Assembly: GCA_021804965.1 (NCBI GenBank)
Contig: JAJZGG010000019.1
Location: forward strand, 1-37,825
DNA: 37,825 nt
Origin: Acidobacteriota bacterium
GTDB taxonomy: Bacteria; Acidobacteriota; Terriglobia; Terriglobales; Acidobacteriaceae
Direction: 5' to 3'
The position numbers and the translations under genes are program-made. The notes beneath the pieces are model-generated. The model saw nothing but the letters and a program-made list of their open reading frames with translations, had not been told where the DNA came from and did not search any database. Below, in pieces: positions 14,840-23,534 of this stretch; within the stretch, counting starts at the first letter, position 1; each line of letters starts with the position of its first letter.

Positions 14840-16515
14840 GCCGCCCGTCACGCTCCACCGGCTCATCCCGGCTGCTCTACTCCCGCTACCTGCTGCTGGT
14901 CTCCGGTCTGGGCGGCCTGCTCTACGGCATCGATGTCGGCATCATCGCCGCTGCCCTGCTCTACCTGGACCGGACCATCCATCTCTCGCTGCAGCAGACA
15001 TCGGCCATCGTAGCTGCCGTGCTGGCCGGCGGCGTGGTCTCTTCGCTGGCCGGTGGCCTGCTGGCAGATCTCTTCGGCAGGCGGCGCATGATGATCCTCA
15101 GCGGCCTTTGCTTCCTGGCCAGCATCGGCATCATCGTCCTCTCGCAGAGTTTTCTGCCGCTGCTGCTGGGCCGTCTGCTCCAGGGTATGAGCGGCGGCAT
15201 CCTCGGCGTCGTCATTCCGCTCTATCTGGCCGAGACGCTCAGCGCCGAAACCCGTGGCCGCGGCACGGCCATCTTCCAGTTCATGCTCACGCTGGGCATC
15301 GTCGTTGCCGCCTTCACCGGCCTCTTCTTCACGCGCCAGGCAGAGGCCGCCATCACCGCTGCACACGGCAATCCCCTGCTCATCCAACAGGCGGCCAATC
15401 ATGCCTGGCGAGGCATGTTCGCCTCCGTGCTGCTGCCCGGCATCCTGTTCACGGTCGGCTCGCTGTTTCTCAGCGAATCCCCGCGCTGGCTGGCCCTGCG
15501 CGGACGCCATGCAGACGCACGCGCGGCGCTGTTGCGCAGCGTTCCGCCGCAGGAGGCCGAGCTGGAACTGGCCGCGATGCAGCCAGCTCCGGATGCTACC
15601 GGCACGGCCCACGCTGTGGCACCTGCGGCAACGCTGCGTCAGGAAACCCTCCTGCAGCGCAAATACGTCCTTCCCTTTCTGCTGGCCTGCTCCGTGCTGG
15701 TGCTCAACCAGACCACCGGCATCAACTCCATCCTTGCCTACCTGGTCGTCATCCTGCGCCAGGCCGGACTCAGCGCCAACCATGCCGCGCAGGGCGATGT
15801 CGTCGTCAAGCTGCTGAACTGCCTCATCACCCTGCTGGCCATCTGGCTCGTGGATCGCAAGGGCCGACGCTTCCTGCTCATTATCGGCACCACCGGCGTC
15901 ACCATCGCACTGGCCCTCGGCGGGCTCGTCTTTCTCCATGCGGAGAACCAGATGCGCGACATCACCGCCGCCGTGCAGCAGCAGGTCCACCATGGCTCGC
16001 TCCAGCTTTCCGCCGCCCACTGGCAGGCATCCGGCAGCCACTCCACGCAGGTGCTCACGCTGCTCTACGCGCTCGACGGCAAGGAGCAGATCGCCACCCT
16101 GCGCAGCAGCGATCCGCCGCTGATGCTGGCCTCCGCGCAGCCGCTCACCATCCGCCGCGCCCGCATCGGTCCGCTGCCTGCGCCAGCCACCGGATGGCTC
16201 ATCACGGCAGCGCTCAGCCTCTTCATTGCCTCCTTTGCCATCGGTCCCGGCGTCGTGGTCTGGCTCATGCTCTCCGAGCTCATGCCCACCCGCATCCGCG
16301 CCGTCGGCATGGGCATTGCGCTGCTGCTCAATCTCGCCGTCTCCACGCTCATCGCCGATCTCTTCCTGCCCGTCGTCGATCACTTCGGCTACTCAACGAT
16401 GTTCTTTTTCTGGTCAGCCTGCACGCTGCTCTACCTGGCCATCTCGCTCTTCCTGCTGCCGGAGACGCGCGGCCGCACACTGGAGGAGATTGAGCGCGGC
16501 TTCAGCCAGTCCTGA
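14836..16515 (+). CDS. MFS sugar porter with enlarged extracytoplasmic loop
   Basis: A 559-residue inner-membrane transporter of the sugar porter family (proton symport or uniport of a sugar). Signatures: GGLLADLFGRRRMM after TM2, GRLLQGMSGGILGVVIPLYLAE, SESPRWLALRGRH, the QTTGINSILAYL segment in TM7, VDRKGRRFLL after TM8 and PETRGRTLEEIE at the end. About twelve hydrophobic segments are visible. Residues about 368-450 form an unusually long hydrophilic insert between TM9 and TM10, probably periplasmic; sugar porters normally have a short loop there. The ATG overlaps the SIS-gene stop (ATGA), so the two are co-translated and probably act on the same sugar, perhaps an amino sugar. The substrate cannot be read from the sequence. 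Confidence 0.9.
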   Translation: MSRPSRSTGSSRLLYSRYLLLVSGLGGLLYGIDVGIIAAALLYLDRTIHLSLQQTSAIVAAVLAGGVVSSLAGGLLADLFGRRRMMILSGLCFLASIGIIVLSQSFLPLLLGRLLQGMSGGILGVVIPLYLAETLSAETRGRGTAIFQFMLTLGIVVAAFTGLFFTRQAEAAITAAHGNPLLIQQAANHAWRGMFASVLLPGILFTVGSLFLSESPRWLALRGRHADARAALLRSVPPQEAELELAAMQPAPDATGTAHAVAPAATLRQETLLQRKYVLPFLLACSVLVLNQTTGINSILAYLVVILRQAGLSANHAAQGDVVVKLLNCLITLLAIWLVDRKGRRFLLIIGTTGVTIALALGGLVFLHAENQMRDITAAVQQQVHHGSLQLSAAHWQASGSHSTQVLTLLYALDGKEQIATLRSSDPPLMLASAQPLTIRRARIGPLPAPATGWLITAALSLFIASFAIGPGVVVWLMLSELMPTRIRAVGMGIALLLNLAVSTLIADLFLPVVDHFGYSTMFFFWSACTLLYLAISLFLLPETRGRTLEEIERGFSQS

Positions 16516-16552
16516 CGGCACAACCGCTCCTTCAGGGCCTGCCCATCCGGCC

Positions 16553-16567
16553 TATACACTGGAAGGG
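16553..16567 (+). promoter_or_regulatory. Probable -10 element before the TPR gene
   Basis: TATACA (16553-16558) is followed by ctggaagg and a GTG start at 16567. GGAAGG touches the GTG directly, too close for a normal ribosome-binding site, so a leaderless start is the simpler reading. A partial -35 (TTCAGG, 16531-16536) lies 16 bases upstream. Confidence 0.4.
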
Positions 16568-17919
16568 TGATCGTCCGCGTCTCCATCTCCGCACTCCTGC
16601 TGGGCCTGGCCTGCTCGCCGCTGCTGGCGCAATCGGCACCGGCGGGAGCCACCGCTGCCACCCCGCACCCCACCAACACCACCCCGACGAATGCCGGCCA
16701 GGCCGACGCGCGCAATGCCGAGTTTGCCCGCGCCGAGGCCGCACTGGCCAAAAGCGACTGGAAGACTGCCGCGCCGCTGCTCGATGCCTGGCTAGCCGGT
16801 CATCCCAACGATGCCCGCGCCCTCTTTGACGCAGCCTTCGTCGCCGACGAGCAGAATCGCAACGACGATGCCGTTGCCCTCTATCGCCGCTGCATCGCCG
16901 TGCAGCCCAAAAACTTTGCCGCGCAGGCCTCGCTGGGGCTGCTGCTGGCGCGTATGAACAAACTGGCCGAGGCCCGCCCCGTTCTGCTGGCCGCAACGGC
17001 GCTCGACCCCGGCATCTCCGGCAAGGCTGCACTGGCCCAGATCTGGCGCGCCCTGGCCCAGATTGACCGCACCGGCATTGACGGGCATCCCGACTACGCC
17101 GAAGCCTCCAGCGACCTGCTGCAGGCGCTCAAGCTTTCTCCGGAGACCGAGCAGGACACCCTGATGGCCGCCGGACTGGCCGAGGCCAACGGTGATGCCG
17201 ACGGAGCCGAAGCCACCTACAAGCGCCTGCTCGCCGCCAATCCCGACTCGCTGCAGGCCATCGGCGGACTGGCCCATCTGCTCATCGCGCAGAAGAAGTA
17301 TCCCGAGGCGGAAGCCCTGCTGCGGCCGGCGCTCGACAAGCATCCGGACAGCGTGCCGCTCACCGCACAGCTAGCCGCCGTGCTGGTTGCCGAGGACAAG
17401 GCCGAAGCCATTCCGCTGCTGGAAAAGCTGCATACCGGCAACCCCGCCAATGAAGAGGTCACCCGCATGCTGGCTCGCGTCAAGGCCGATGCCGGAGACT
17501 TTGCCGCTGCCGATGCCCTCGATCAGGCGCTGCTCAAGCTGCATCCCCACGATGCCGACCTGCTGACCAGCCATGCCCAGAATCTGATCCGCCAGGGCCA
17601 GACCCAGGCCGCCTTTGGCGTCTTCGAACAGGCCGCAGCAGCCGACCCGAAAAATGCCGACTCCTGGACCGGACTGGGCTTTGCCGCATCCGAACTGCAT
17701 CGGCCCGATCTCACCATTCAGGCCCTGCTGCAGCGCAACAAGCTGGTACCGGAAACGGCTCCGGTGGATTTTCTACTGGCCACGGCCTATGACCGTATCC
17801 ACGACAAAAAATCCGCCATTCTCTACTATCAGCAGTTCCTCACGCTCGACGGCGGCAAGCTCAAGGATCAGGAGTGGCAGGCCCGCCAGCGCATCGACCT
17901 GCTGCAGCGCGAAAAGTAA
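16567..17919 (+). CDS. Secreted TPR-repeat protein
   Basis: A 450-residue protein with a signal peptide (about 1-22, ending LLAQSAPAG), a Thr/Pro/Asn-rich linker (24-46), then a run of tetratricopeptide-like helical pairs to the C-terminus. TPR-type spacing is visible in NRNDDAVALYRRCIAVQPKN, DADGAEATYKRLLAANPDS, KYPEAEALLRPALDKHPDS and TQAAFGVFEQAAAADPKN. No catalytic motif is seen. Such proteins are usually periplasmic protein-protein scaffolds. The start is a GTG; no alternative start would keep the signal peptide. It stands alone between the sugar porter (51 bases upstream) and the convergent end of the hopanoid operon. The partner is unknown. Confidence 0.88.
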   Translation: MIVRVSISALLLGLACSPLLAQSAPAGATAATPHPTNTTPTNAGQADARNAEFARAEAALAKSDWKTAAPLLDAWLAGHPNDARALFDAAFVADEQNRNDDAVALYRRCIAVQPKNFAAQASLGLLLARMNKLAEARPVLLAATALDPGISGKAALAQIWRALAQIDRTGIDGHPDYAEASSDLLQALKLSPETEQDTLMAAGLAEANGDADGAEATYKRLLAANPDSLQAIGGLAHLLIAQKKYPEAEALLRPALDKHPDSVPLTAQLAAVLVAEDKAEAIPLLEKLHTGNPANEEVTRMLARVKADAGDFAAADALDQALLKLHPHDADLLTSHAQNLIRQGQTQAAFGVFEQAAAADPKNADSWTGLGFAASELHRPDLTIQALLQRNKLVPETAPVDFLLATAYDRIHDKKSAILYYQQFLTLDGGKLKDQEWQARQRIDLLQREK

Positions 17920-17977
17920 AGCCGGTTGCAGAGCAAGCTGTTGCATCTATGGATCGACTCGCAGCCAGCCACAGCCC

Positions 17978-19393
17978 CTAAGCCAGCAGCTTCATCCATC
18001 CGGTCGGCGGCAGGTCCGGCACCAGAATCTTCCGCGTATCGCCCTGGCTGCGGCAGATTGCCTCCGCGGCCAGATACCCGCTGCGCACCCCACCCTCCAT
18101 CGTCGCCGGCCATCCGGTCTGCACCCAGTCTCCGGCAAGAAAGCACTGCGGCCACGGAGACGCGGCGTCCGGCCGAATCGCGTCAATGCCCGGCGGCACG
18201 CCAAAGGTGGCACGCACTTCCTTCACCAGCACGCTCTTCACCACCCGCGCCGTGCTCACCGCAGGAAAGAACTCCGCCAGCTGCTGGAGGGCACGCGCAA
18301 TGGCCTGCTCCCGTGGCAGCTCGGCAAAACTCCGCGAGGCACTGATCACGAGCTCCACATAGCTGCCCTCGCCACTCCTCAGCGGCTGCCAGCGGGATTT
18401 GTGATACATCCAGTGAATCTCCCGGTCCAGCAGCACCGCGTGGTCCAGCTCGGTAATCGTACGATCAAACCACAGATGCACGCTGCAGATGGGCCAGTGC
18501 GTCAGTCGGCTCAGCCGATCCCGCAGTCCCTCGACCCCGGCCAGTTGCGGCATCGCCGGCAGCAGCTTTGCCATGGCCTCAAAGGAAAGTGCCGGCACCA
18601 GATAGCGCGTCTCCATCGACTGCCCGTCGCAGTCCACCGTCCATCGCCGCCGTGCGGCATCCCATTGCGCGCCGCGCACGCTGCGCCCATGCACCAGCCG
18701 GCCGCCGCGCTCCTCCAGATAGTGGCCCACCCCGGCATACAGCTCGCTCAGCGGAACCCGGCTCATGCCCATGGCACCGGCCTGCGCCGAGTTCAGAAAC
18801 AGCTCGCGAATCACCTTCTGCGCGTAGCTGACATCAATCGCATCCAGATCGGCATTCAGCGCGCTGGCAATCACCAGCTCCCAGAATCGCCTGCGCGCGC
18901 CCTCCGTCTGCCGTTGCGCCTTCAGCCACTGTGCCAGCGACTGGCCCGCGCGCTGCTCGCGCAGCATCATCTGCCCCATCGCCCAGATCAGCGCAGCCTT
19001 GTCCGCAGCGGAAAAGCACTGCGCCCGCAGAATCCCCGACAGCCCGTGCATCGGTGCCGGCAGCCCCGTCGGCTGCAGCACGGATCGCCTGCCGCCGGGC
19101 TCGATCAGCGTCATCCGGTCATCCCAGAAGATCTGCTCCTCCACGCCCAGCCGCCGATACAGGTCCACCAGATTCGTGCAGCAGCCAAACAGCACATGCT
19201 GGCAGTTGTCGATCGTCTCCCCGGCGCCGGGATGCAGATACGACGAGGCGCGACCGCCCAGGTATCCGCGCCGCTCCACCAGCGTCACGGTAAAACCGGC
19301 ATCCGCCAGCGCGCAGGCAGCTGCAATCCCGGCCACGCCGCCGCCCACCACCAGAACAGAATTATCGCGTTTCTTCCCTTGCTGGCTGGCCAT
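17978..19393 (-). CDS. hpnE: Squalene-forming FAD-dependent oxidoreductase HpnE
   Basis: Reduces hydroxysqualene to squalene, the last step of the HpnCDE route from farnesyl diphosphate. The protein is 471 residues. The FAD-binding N-terminus SVLVVGGGVAGIAAACALADAGFTVTLVERR is followed by GGRASSY and the family-typical DNCQHVLFGCCTNLVDLYRRLG. The C-terminal FAD motif is FLAGDWVQTGWPATMEGGVRSGYLAAEAI. It resembles phytoene-desaturase-type amine oxidases; assignment to HpnE rests on these motifs plus adjacency to hpnD and hpnC. It begins 7 bases after the hpnD stop and is the last gene of the operon. Confidence 0.94.
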   Translation of the reverse strand: MASQQGKKRDNSVLVVGGGVAGIAAACALADAGFTVTLVERRGYLGGRASSYLHPGAGETIDNCQHVLFGCCTNLVDLYRRLGVEEQIFWDDRMTLIEPGGRRSVLQPTGLPAPMHGLSGILRAQCFSAADKAALIWAMGQMMLREQRAGQSLAQWLKAQRQTEGARRRFWELVIASALNADLDAIDVSYAQKVIRELFLNSAQAGAMGMSRVPLSELYAGVGHYLEERGGRLVHGRSVRGAQWDAARRRWTVDCDGQSMETRYLVPALSFEAMAKLLPAMPQLAGVEGLRDRLSRLTHWPICSVHLWFDRTITELDHAVLLDREIHWMYHKSRWQPLRSGEGSYVELVISASRSFAELPREQAIARALQQLAEFFPAVSTARVVKSVLVKEVRATFGVPPGIDAIRPDAASPWPQCFLAGDWVQTGWPATMEGGVRSGYLAAEAICRSQGDTRKILVPDLPPTGWMKLLA

Positions 19394-19400
19394 CTGTCCG

Positions 19401-20363
19401 CTATCCTCTGCCCGGCAACAGGCGCACGCCGCCCATCCACACCAGCCCCACCGCCAGAATCAGCAGCTTCTGCCAGGTGGGCACGGAGATGCGTTGCGCC
19501 ATCACCTCATAGCGCTGGCTGCGAATGCGCCGCAGCAGCCGATGATAGATCGTCACCAGCACCCACAGCGCCGGCCGGCTGATCCGGTCAATCCGCGGCA
19601 GCAGTTCCTGCGCCGCCCCATACATCTGCTCGGCCCGCTCCGCCACGGCGGCCAGCAGCGCGCGCTCGGCTTCGGTTACCGTCCTTGCCGGATGATGCAG
19701 CAGATCCTCGACCGCCACTCCGTTCCGCTCCAGCTCGCGCAGCGGCAGATAGACGCGATTCCGCTCCGCATCCTCCCGCACATCGCGCAGAATATTCGTC
19801 AGCTGGAAGGCAATGCCCGTCTGCTCGGCCAGCTTTTCCGCTCCCGCATCGCGGTATCCAAAGATGCGGATGCACACCAGCCCCACCACCGATGCCACCA
19901 GATAGCAGTAGCGATCCAGCTCCACATAGCTGGGGAAGGTATCCGGTCGTCCGGCACGGCTTGCCTCCGTCTCGTCCAGATCCATCGTCGTGCCCGCCAC
20001 CAGCTCATCCAGCAGCGAATACGGAATAGCAAACCGACGCGCTGCATCCCGCACCGCCACAAAGACCGCATCCTGCGTCTGCGCTCCGTCGCGCACCCTG
20101 CGCCAATCCTCCAGCCACGCCGCCAGCATCTGCCTGCGCTCGGCACGCGCAAAGGATTCATCATCCGACAGATCATCGGCCCGCCGCATAAACGCATAGA
20201 TCGCGCACATTGCATCCCGACGCGCCGCCGGCAGCGCCACAAAGGAAAAGTAAAAGTTCTTGGCCTCGCGCCGGGCAATCGCGCGGCACTCGGCATACGC
20301 GCTGGCCAGGGTCACCGGATCCACGCCGCCACTCCGCGCCACCGTCTCGCTGGCTGCACTCAT
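19401..20363 (-). CDS. hpnD: Presqualene diphosphate synthase HpnD
   Basis: Condenses two farnesyl diphosphates to presqualene diphosphate. The protein is 320 residues of the squalene/phytoene synthase fold. The first Asp-rich motif is YAFMRRADDLSDD and the second is QLTNILRDVREDAERNRVYLP, both intact for Mg-diphosphate binding. NFYFSFVALP and CYLVASVVGLVCIRIFGY are further family signatures. A hydrophobic C-terminal segment (KLLILAVGLVWMGGVRLL) may attach it to the membrane. Its ATG overlaps the hpnC stop (ATGA). Distinguished from HpnC by the RDVREDA-type second motif and by gene order. Confidence 0.94.
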   Translation of the reverse strand: MSAASETVARSGGVDPVTLASAYAECRAIARREAKNFYFSFVALPAARRDAMCAIYAFMRRADDLSDDESFARAERRQMLAAWLEDWRRVRDGAQTQDAVFVAVRDAARRFAIPYSLLDELVAGTTMDLDETEASRAGRPDTFPSYVELDRYCYLVASVVGLVCIRIFGYRDAGAEKLAEQTGIAFQLTNILRDVREDAERNRVYLPLRELERNGVAVEDLLHHPARTVTEAERALLAAVAERAEQMYGAAQELLPRIDRISRPALWVLVTIYHRLLRRIRSQRYEVMAQRISVPTWQKLLILAVGLVWMGGVRLLPGRG

Positions 20364-21346
20364 GCCGCTCGGCCTCGCAGTCGCAGCCCCGGCAGGAACT
20401 TCCCCGTCACCGCCCGCAGCGCAAGCGCCAGCTTCGTGCGTTTGGAGATCGCCGGTCGCGCGCGCAGCACGTCGTAATCCGACTGCTCAATCGCGCGCAG
20501 AATCTCCAGTCCCCCGCGGCTGAACAGATCCAGATCCACCGCCAGATCCCGGTCCACCTGCCCGATCAGCGGCAGCCCCTGCTCAAACATTGCCCGCGCC
20601 GCATCCGCCATCTCGCGCAGCAGCGCACGAAAGGCATCCGTGGCCACATGGTTGGCCAGCATTGCCTCGGTCACCCCATGCCGCGCCATCGCATCCTGCG
20701 GCAGATAGATTCGTCCGCGCTGCTCCAGATCCGGCCGCACATCCTGCCAGAAGTTTGCCAGCTGCAGCGCCGAGCAGGTGAAATCCGAAAGCCGGAAGCG
20801 CTCCGCATCCCGATATCCGCAGACGTACAGCACCAGATGCCCCACCGGATTCGCCGAATACCGGCAGTACTCCAGCACCTCATCCATCGTCCGATACCGC
20901 GTCACCGTCTGGTCCTGTCGAAAGGCCTTCAGCAGATCGGCAAAGGGCGTGATCGGAATCTGGCAGGCGCGAATCGTCTCCGCCAGCGCCACAAACACCG
21001 GATGCCGCACCTGGCCGCGATAACAGGCCTCCAGTTCGCCCTGCCAGAAATCCAGCAGTGCCAGCGCCTGCTCCGGGCTGCTCACCTCGTCGCCCAGATC
21101 ATCCGAGACGCGGCAGTAGGCATAGATCGCATGAAAGTGCGGCCGCAGCTTCTCCGGCAAAAACCACGAGGCCACATGGAAGTTCTCATAATGCGTCTCG
21201 GCCAGCCTGCGACACCAGGCCATCGCCTCGGCCACAGTCGGCGCAGCCTCCGGCATGCGATAGCTCTCCGGCAGCGCCGCCCATCCCTGCCGCAGCAGTT
21301 GCTCGCGTTCGGCCTCACCCGGCATCGTCGTCTCCGCAGCACTCAT
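20360..21346 (-). CDS. hpnC: Hydroxysqualene synthase HpnC
   Basis: Converts presqualene diphosphate to hydroxysqualene. The protein is 328 residues of the squalene/phytoene synthase fold, paralogous to HpnD. It contains the HYENFHVASWFLPEKLRPHFHAIYAYCRVSDDLGDE segment with the first Asp motif, and ALQLANFWQDVRPDLEQRGRIYLP as the second. NPVGHLVLYVCGY replaces the corresponding HpnD helix. The start overlaps the stop of the upstream dehydrogenase gene (ATGA). HpnC and HpnD begin with nearly the same residues (MSAA-), perhaps a trace of their common origin. Confidence 0.93.
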   Translation of the reverse strand: MSAAETTMPGEAEREQLLRQGWAALPESYRMPEAAPTVAEAMAWCRRLAETHYENFHVASWFLPEKLRPHFHAIYAYCRVSDDLGDEVSSPEQALALLDFWQGELEACYRGQVRHPVFVALAETIRACQIPITPFADLLKAFRQDQTVTRYRTMDEVLEYCRYSANPVGHLVLYVCGYRDAERFRLSDFTCSALQLANFWQDVRPDLEQRGRIYLPQDAMARHGVTEAMLANHVATDAFRALLREMADAARAMFEQGLPLIGQVDRDLAVDLDLFSRGGLEILRAIEQSDYDVLRARPAISKRTKLALALRAVTGKFLPGLRLRGRAA

Positions 21347-22434
21347 GCCTTTATCCTACCCTCTGGCCCGCCCGGCAGAATCACGGTTTTCAGCCCCTTC
21401 CAGTCGTGAAACAGCTGCTGCAGATCGGCAAGTCCCGCCTCGCCGCTCAGCAGCATTCCGGCCCGGAAGCGACCATCGGCCAGCAGCGCCAGGGCGCGTC
21501 GGCAGACCTCCGGCCGATGATGAAAGGTTGCCTTCAGCGTCAGGTCGCCATAGTGCAGCCGATTCGTATCCAGCGTCACCACCGTGCCCGCCGCAGGCCC
21601 GCCAAAAAAGTTCACCGTCCCGCCGTTGCGCGTCATGGCCACGGCCTGCTCCCAGGTCTCGGGCGTTGCCACGGCCTCAATCGCCAGATCCACACCGCGC
21701 TGCTCCGGAGTGCAGTCGCGCACGGCCTGCACCACATCCGTGGCCACACCCGTCTGCACCACCTCGGCCGCGCCCAGCTCCCGCGCAAGCGCAGCCTGTC
21801 CGTCATGCTTCACCACGGCAATCAGCCGGCATCCGGCCAGCACCGCCAGTTGCATCGCCATTAGCCCCAGCGGTCCGGCGCCAATCACGGCCACCGTATC
21901 CCCGCCGCGCGCGCCCGAATCCTCCCAGGCATGCAGCGCACAGGCCAGCGGTTCGGTCATCGCCGCATGCGCCATCGTCATCCCCGCCGGAATCCACAGC
22001 ATATTCCGTGCCACAATCCGCGCCGGAACCCGCATGTACTCGGCATACGCGCCATTGTGAAACAGCAGATCGGCACAGAGATTTTCCTGCTCGCGCTCGC
22101 AGAAGTAGCAGCTCCCACACGGCGCCGAATTCAGCGCCACCACCGCATCGCCCAGCGCGAAGCCTTCCACCCCGGCACCCAGCTCCACAATCGTCCCCGC
22201 CACCTCATGGCCAAACATCGTCGGTGGCTGAATCATCTTCGCGTGATAGCCCCGGCGAAAGACCTTGCGATCGGTCCCGCAGGTCAGCGCCGCATCCACG
22301 CGCAGAATCACCTCGCCCACGCGCGCATGCGGCGTCTCCACCGCCTCCACGCGGATATCCTCGCGTCCATACAGCACCGCCGCCTGCATCCGCTCCGGCA
22401 GCCCGCCGCGCACCGCCTCCATCCGCTCGCTCAC
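21343..22434 (-). CDS. Zinc-type medium-chain dehydrogenase in the hopanoid operon (second of a pair)
   Basis: A 363-residue MDR-superfamily oxidoreductase, polyol/threonine-dehydrogenase-like. Catalytic zinc ligands are visible as TCGTD and FGHEVAGT. The four structural-zinc cysteines lie in PCGSCYFCEREQENLC. The NAD(P) fold shows VAVIGAGPLGLMAMQLAV. It starts with GTG at 22434, overlapping the stop of the other dehydrogenase (GTGA), so the two are co-translated. It sits between that gene and hpnC, within a tightly packed hopanoid operon. Its substrate is not known; a role in oxidising or reducing the hopanoid side chain is a reasonable but untested inference. Confidence 0.85.
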   Translation of the reverse strand: MSERMEAVRGGLPERMQAAVLYGREDIRVEAVETPHARVGEVILRVDAALTCGTDRKVFRRGYHAKMIQPPTMFGHEVAGTIVELGAGVEGFALGDAVVALNSAPCGSCYFCEREQENLCADLLFHNGAYAEYMRVPARIVARNMLWIPAGMTMAHAAMTEPLACALHAWEDSGARGGDTVAVIGAGPLGLMAMQLAVLAGCRLIAVVKHDGQAALARELGAAEVVQTGVATDVVQAVRDCTPEQRGVDLAIEAVATPETWEQAVAMTRNGGTVNFFGGPAAGTVVTLDTNRLHYGDLTLKATFHHRPEVCRRALALLADGRFRAGMLLSGEAGLADLQQLFHDWKGLKTVILPGGPEGRIKA

Positions 22435-23522
22435 CTTGCCTCCGGCTCAATCATGATCTTCATCGACTGCGCGCTGGGCTGCGAGGCCACGCGAATCGCC
22501 TCCACCGCATCCTCCAGCGAATAGCGATGCGAGATCAGCCGCGTCAGATCAAAGCCATTGCGATAGCCCTCAAAGACCAGCGCCGCGCCCTCGGCCTGAA
22601 TATCCACCGCCGCCGAATACGATCCGATCATCGCCTTCTCATCCATGCACACCGCGCCCGGATCAAAGCTCGCCTCGCCGTGCTGCGTCTGCGCAAACAG
22701 CAGCACCTTGCCGCCGGGCCGCACCGCCGCCATCGCCGTGGCAATCAGCGCATGGCCGCCCACCGCCAGCAGTACCGCATCGGCACCGCGACCCTCCGTC
22801 GCCGCCCGCGCTCGCTCCACCACATCCTCGCGCCCGGCGTCGATCGGATGCTGCAACCCAAAGCCCGCTGCAATCGCATGCCGCTCCGGATACAGATCCG
22901 AGGTAAGCACCGTTGCCCCGCTGCGTGCCGCCAGCGCCGCCAGCAGAATCCCAATCGGTCCCTGCCCAATCACCAGCACCGTCTCATCCGGCTCCAGCGC
23001 CAGCATCTTCACGCCCTTCAGGCAGGTGTTCACCGGCTCCACAAACGCCGCCTGCTCCAGCGGAACCCCATCCGGCACGCGTACCACGCCGCCATCGCGC
23101 ACAATCCAGTCCATCACCCGCACGTACTCGGCAAATCCGCCACCGGCCGGCTCAAAGCCCGCCGTCACGCCCACGCGCTTGTACACCGGGCACTGCGCAA
23201 AGGTCTTCTTGCGGCAATAGAAGCAGCTTCCGCAGGGAATGTGGTGAAAGACCATCACGCGATCGCCTACGGAAAACTGCGTCACTCCTGCGCCCACCGC
23301 AGCCACCGTTCCCGCCGTCTCATGGCCAAAGATGCGCGGCGCCGCATGCGATCCGGTATGAATCTTCTTCAGGTCCGTCCCGCAGATACCACAGCTCGCC
23401 ACGCGGATCAGAATCTCGCCCGGCCCAATCTCCGGCACCGCAACCGTCTCCACGCGCACATCGTTCACGCCGCGATAGACCGCCGCGCGCATCGTCTTTG
23501 GCAATTCCAACTGCTGTGCCAT
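22431..23522 (-). CDS. Zinc-type medium-chain dehydrogenase in the hopanoid operon (first of a pair)
   Basis: A 363-residue MDR-superfamily oxidoreductase related to, but clearly diverged from, the next gene. Zinc ligands: GICGTDLKK and FGHETAGT for the catalytic site, PCGSCFYCRKKTFAQC for the structural site. The nucleotide-binding motif is VLVIGQGPIGILLAALAA. The substrate pocket stretch EPVNTCLKG parallels EPLACALHA in its partner. It starts 12 bases after hpnG, whose reaction yields a ribose-bearing hopanoid; this order makes reduction of that sugar a candidate function. The same family includes sorbitol, threonine and formaldehyde dehydrogenases, so a general metabolic role is not excluded. 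Confidence 0.85.
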   Translation of the reverse strand: MAQQLELPKTMRAAVYRGVNDVRVETVAVPEIGPGEILIRVASCGICGTDLKKIHTGSHAAPRIFGHETAGTVAAVGAGVTQFSVGDRVMVFHHIPCGSCFYCRKKTFAQCPVYKRVGVTAGFEPAGGGFAEYVRVMDWIVRDGGVVRVPDGVPLEQAAFVEPVNTCLKGVKMLALEPDETVLVIGQGPIGILLAALAARSGATVLTSDLYPERHAIAAGFGLQHPIDAGREDVVERARAATEGRGADAVLLAVGGHALIATAMAAVRPGGKVLLFAQTQHGEASFDPGAVCMDEKAMIGSYSAAVDIQAEGAALVFEGYRNGFDLTRLISHRYSLEDAVEAIRVASQPSAQSMKIMIEPEAR

Positions 23523-23534
23523 TCCGCTCCTCGC

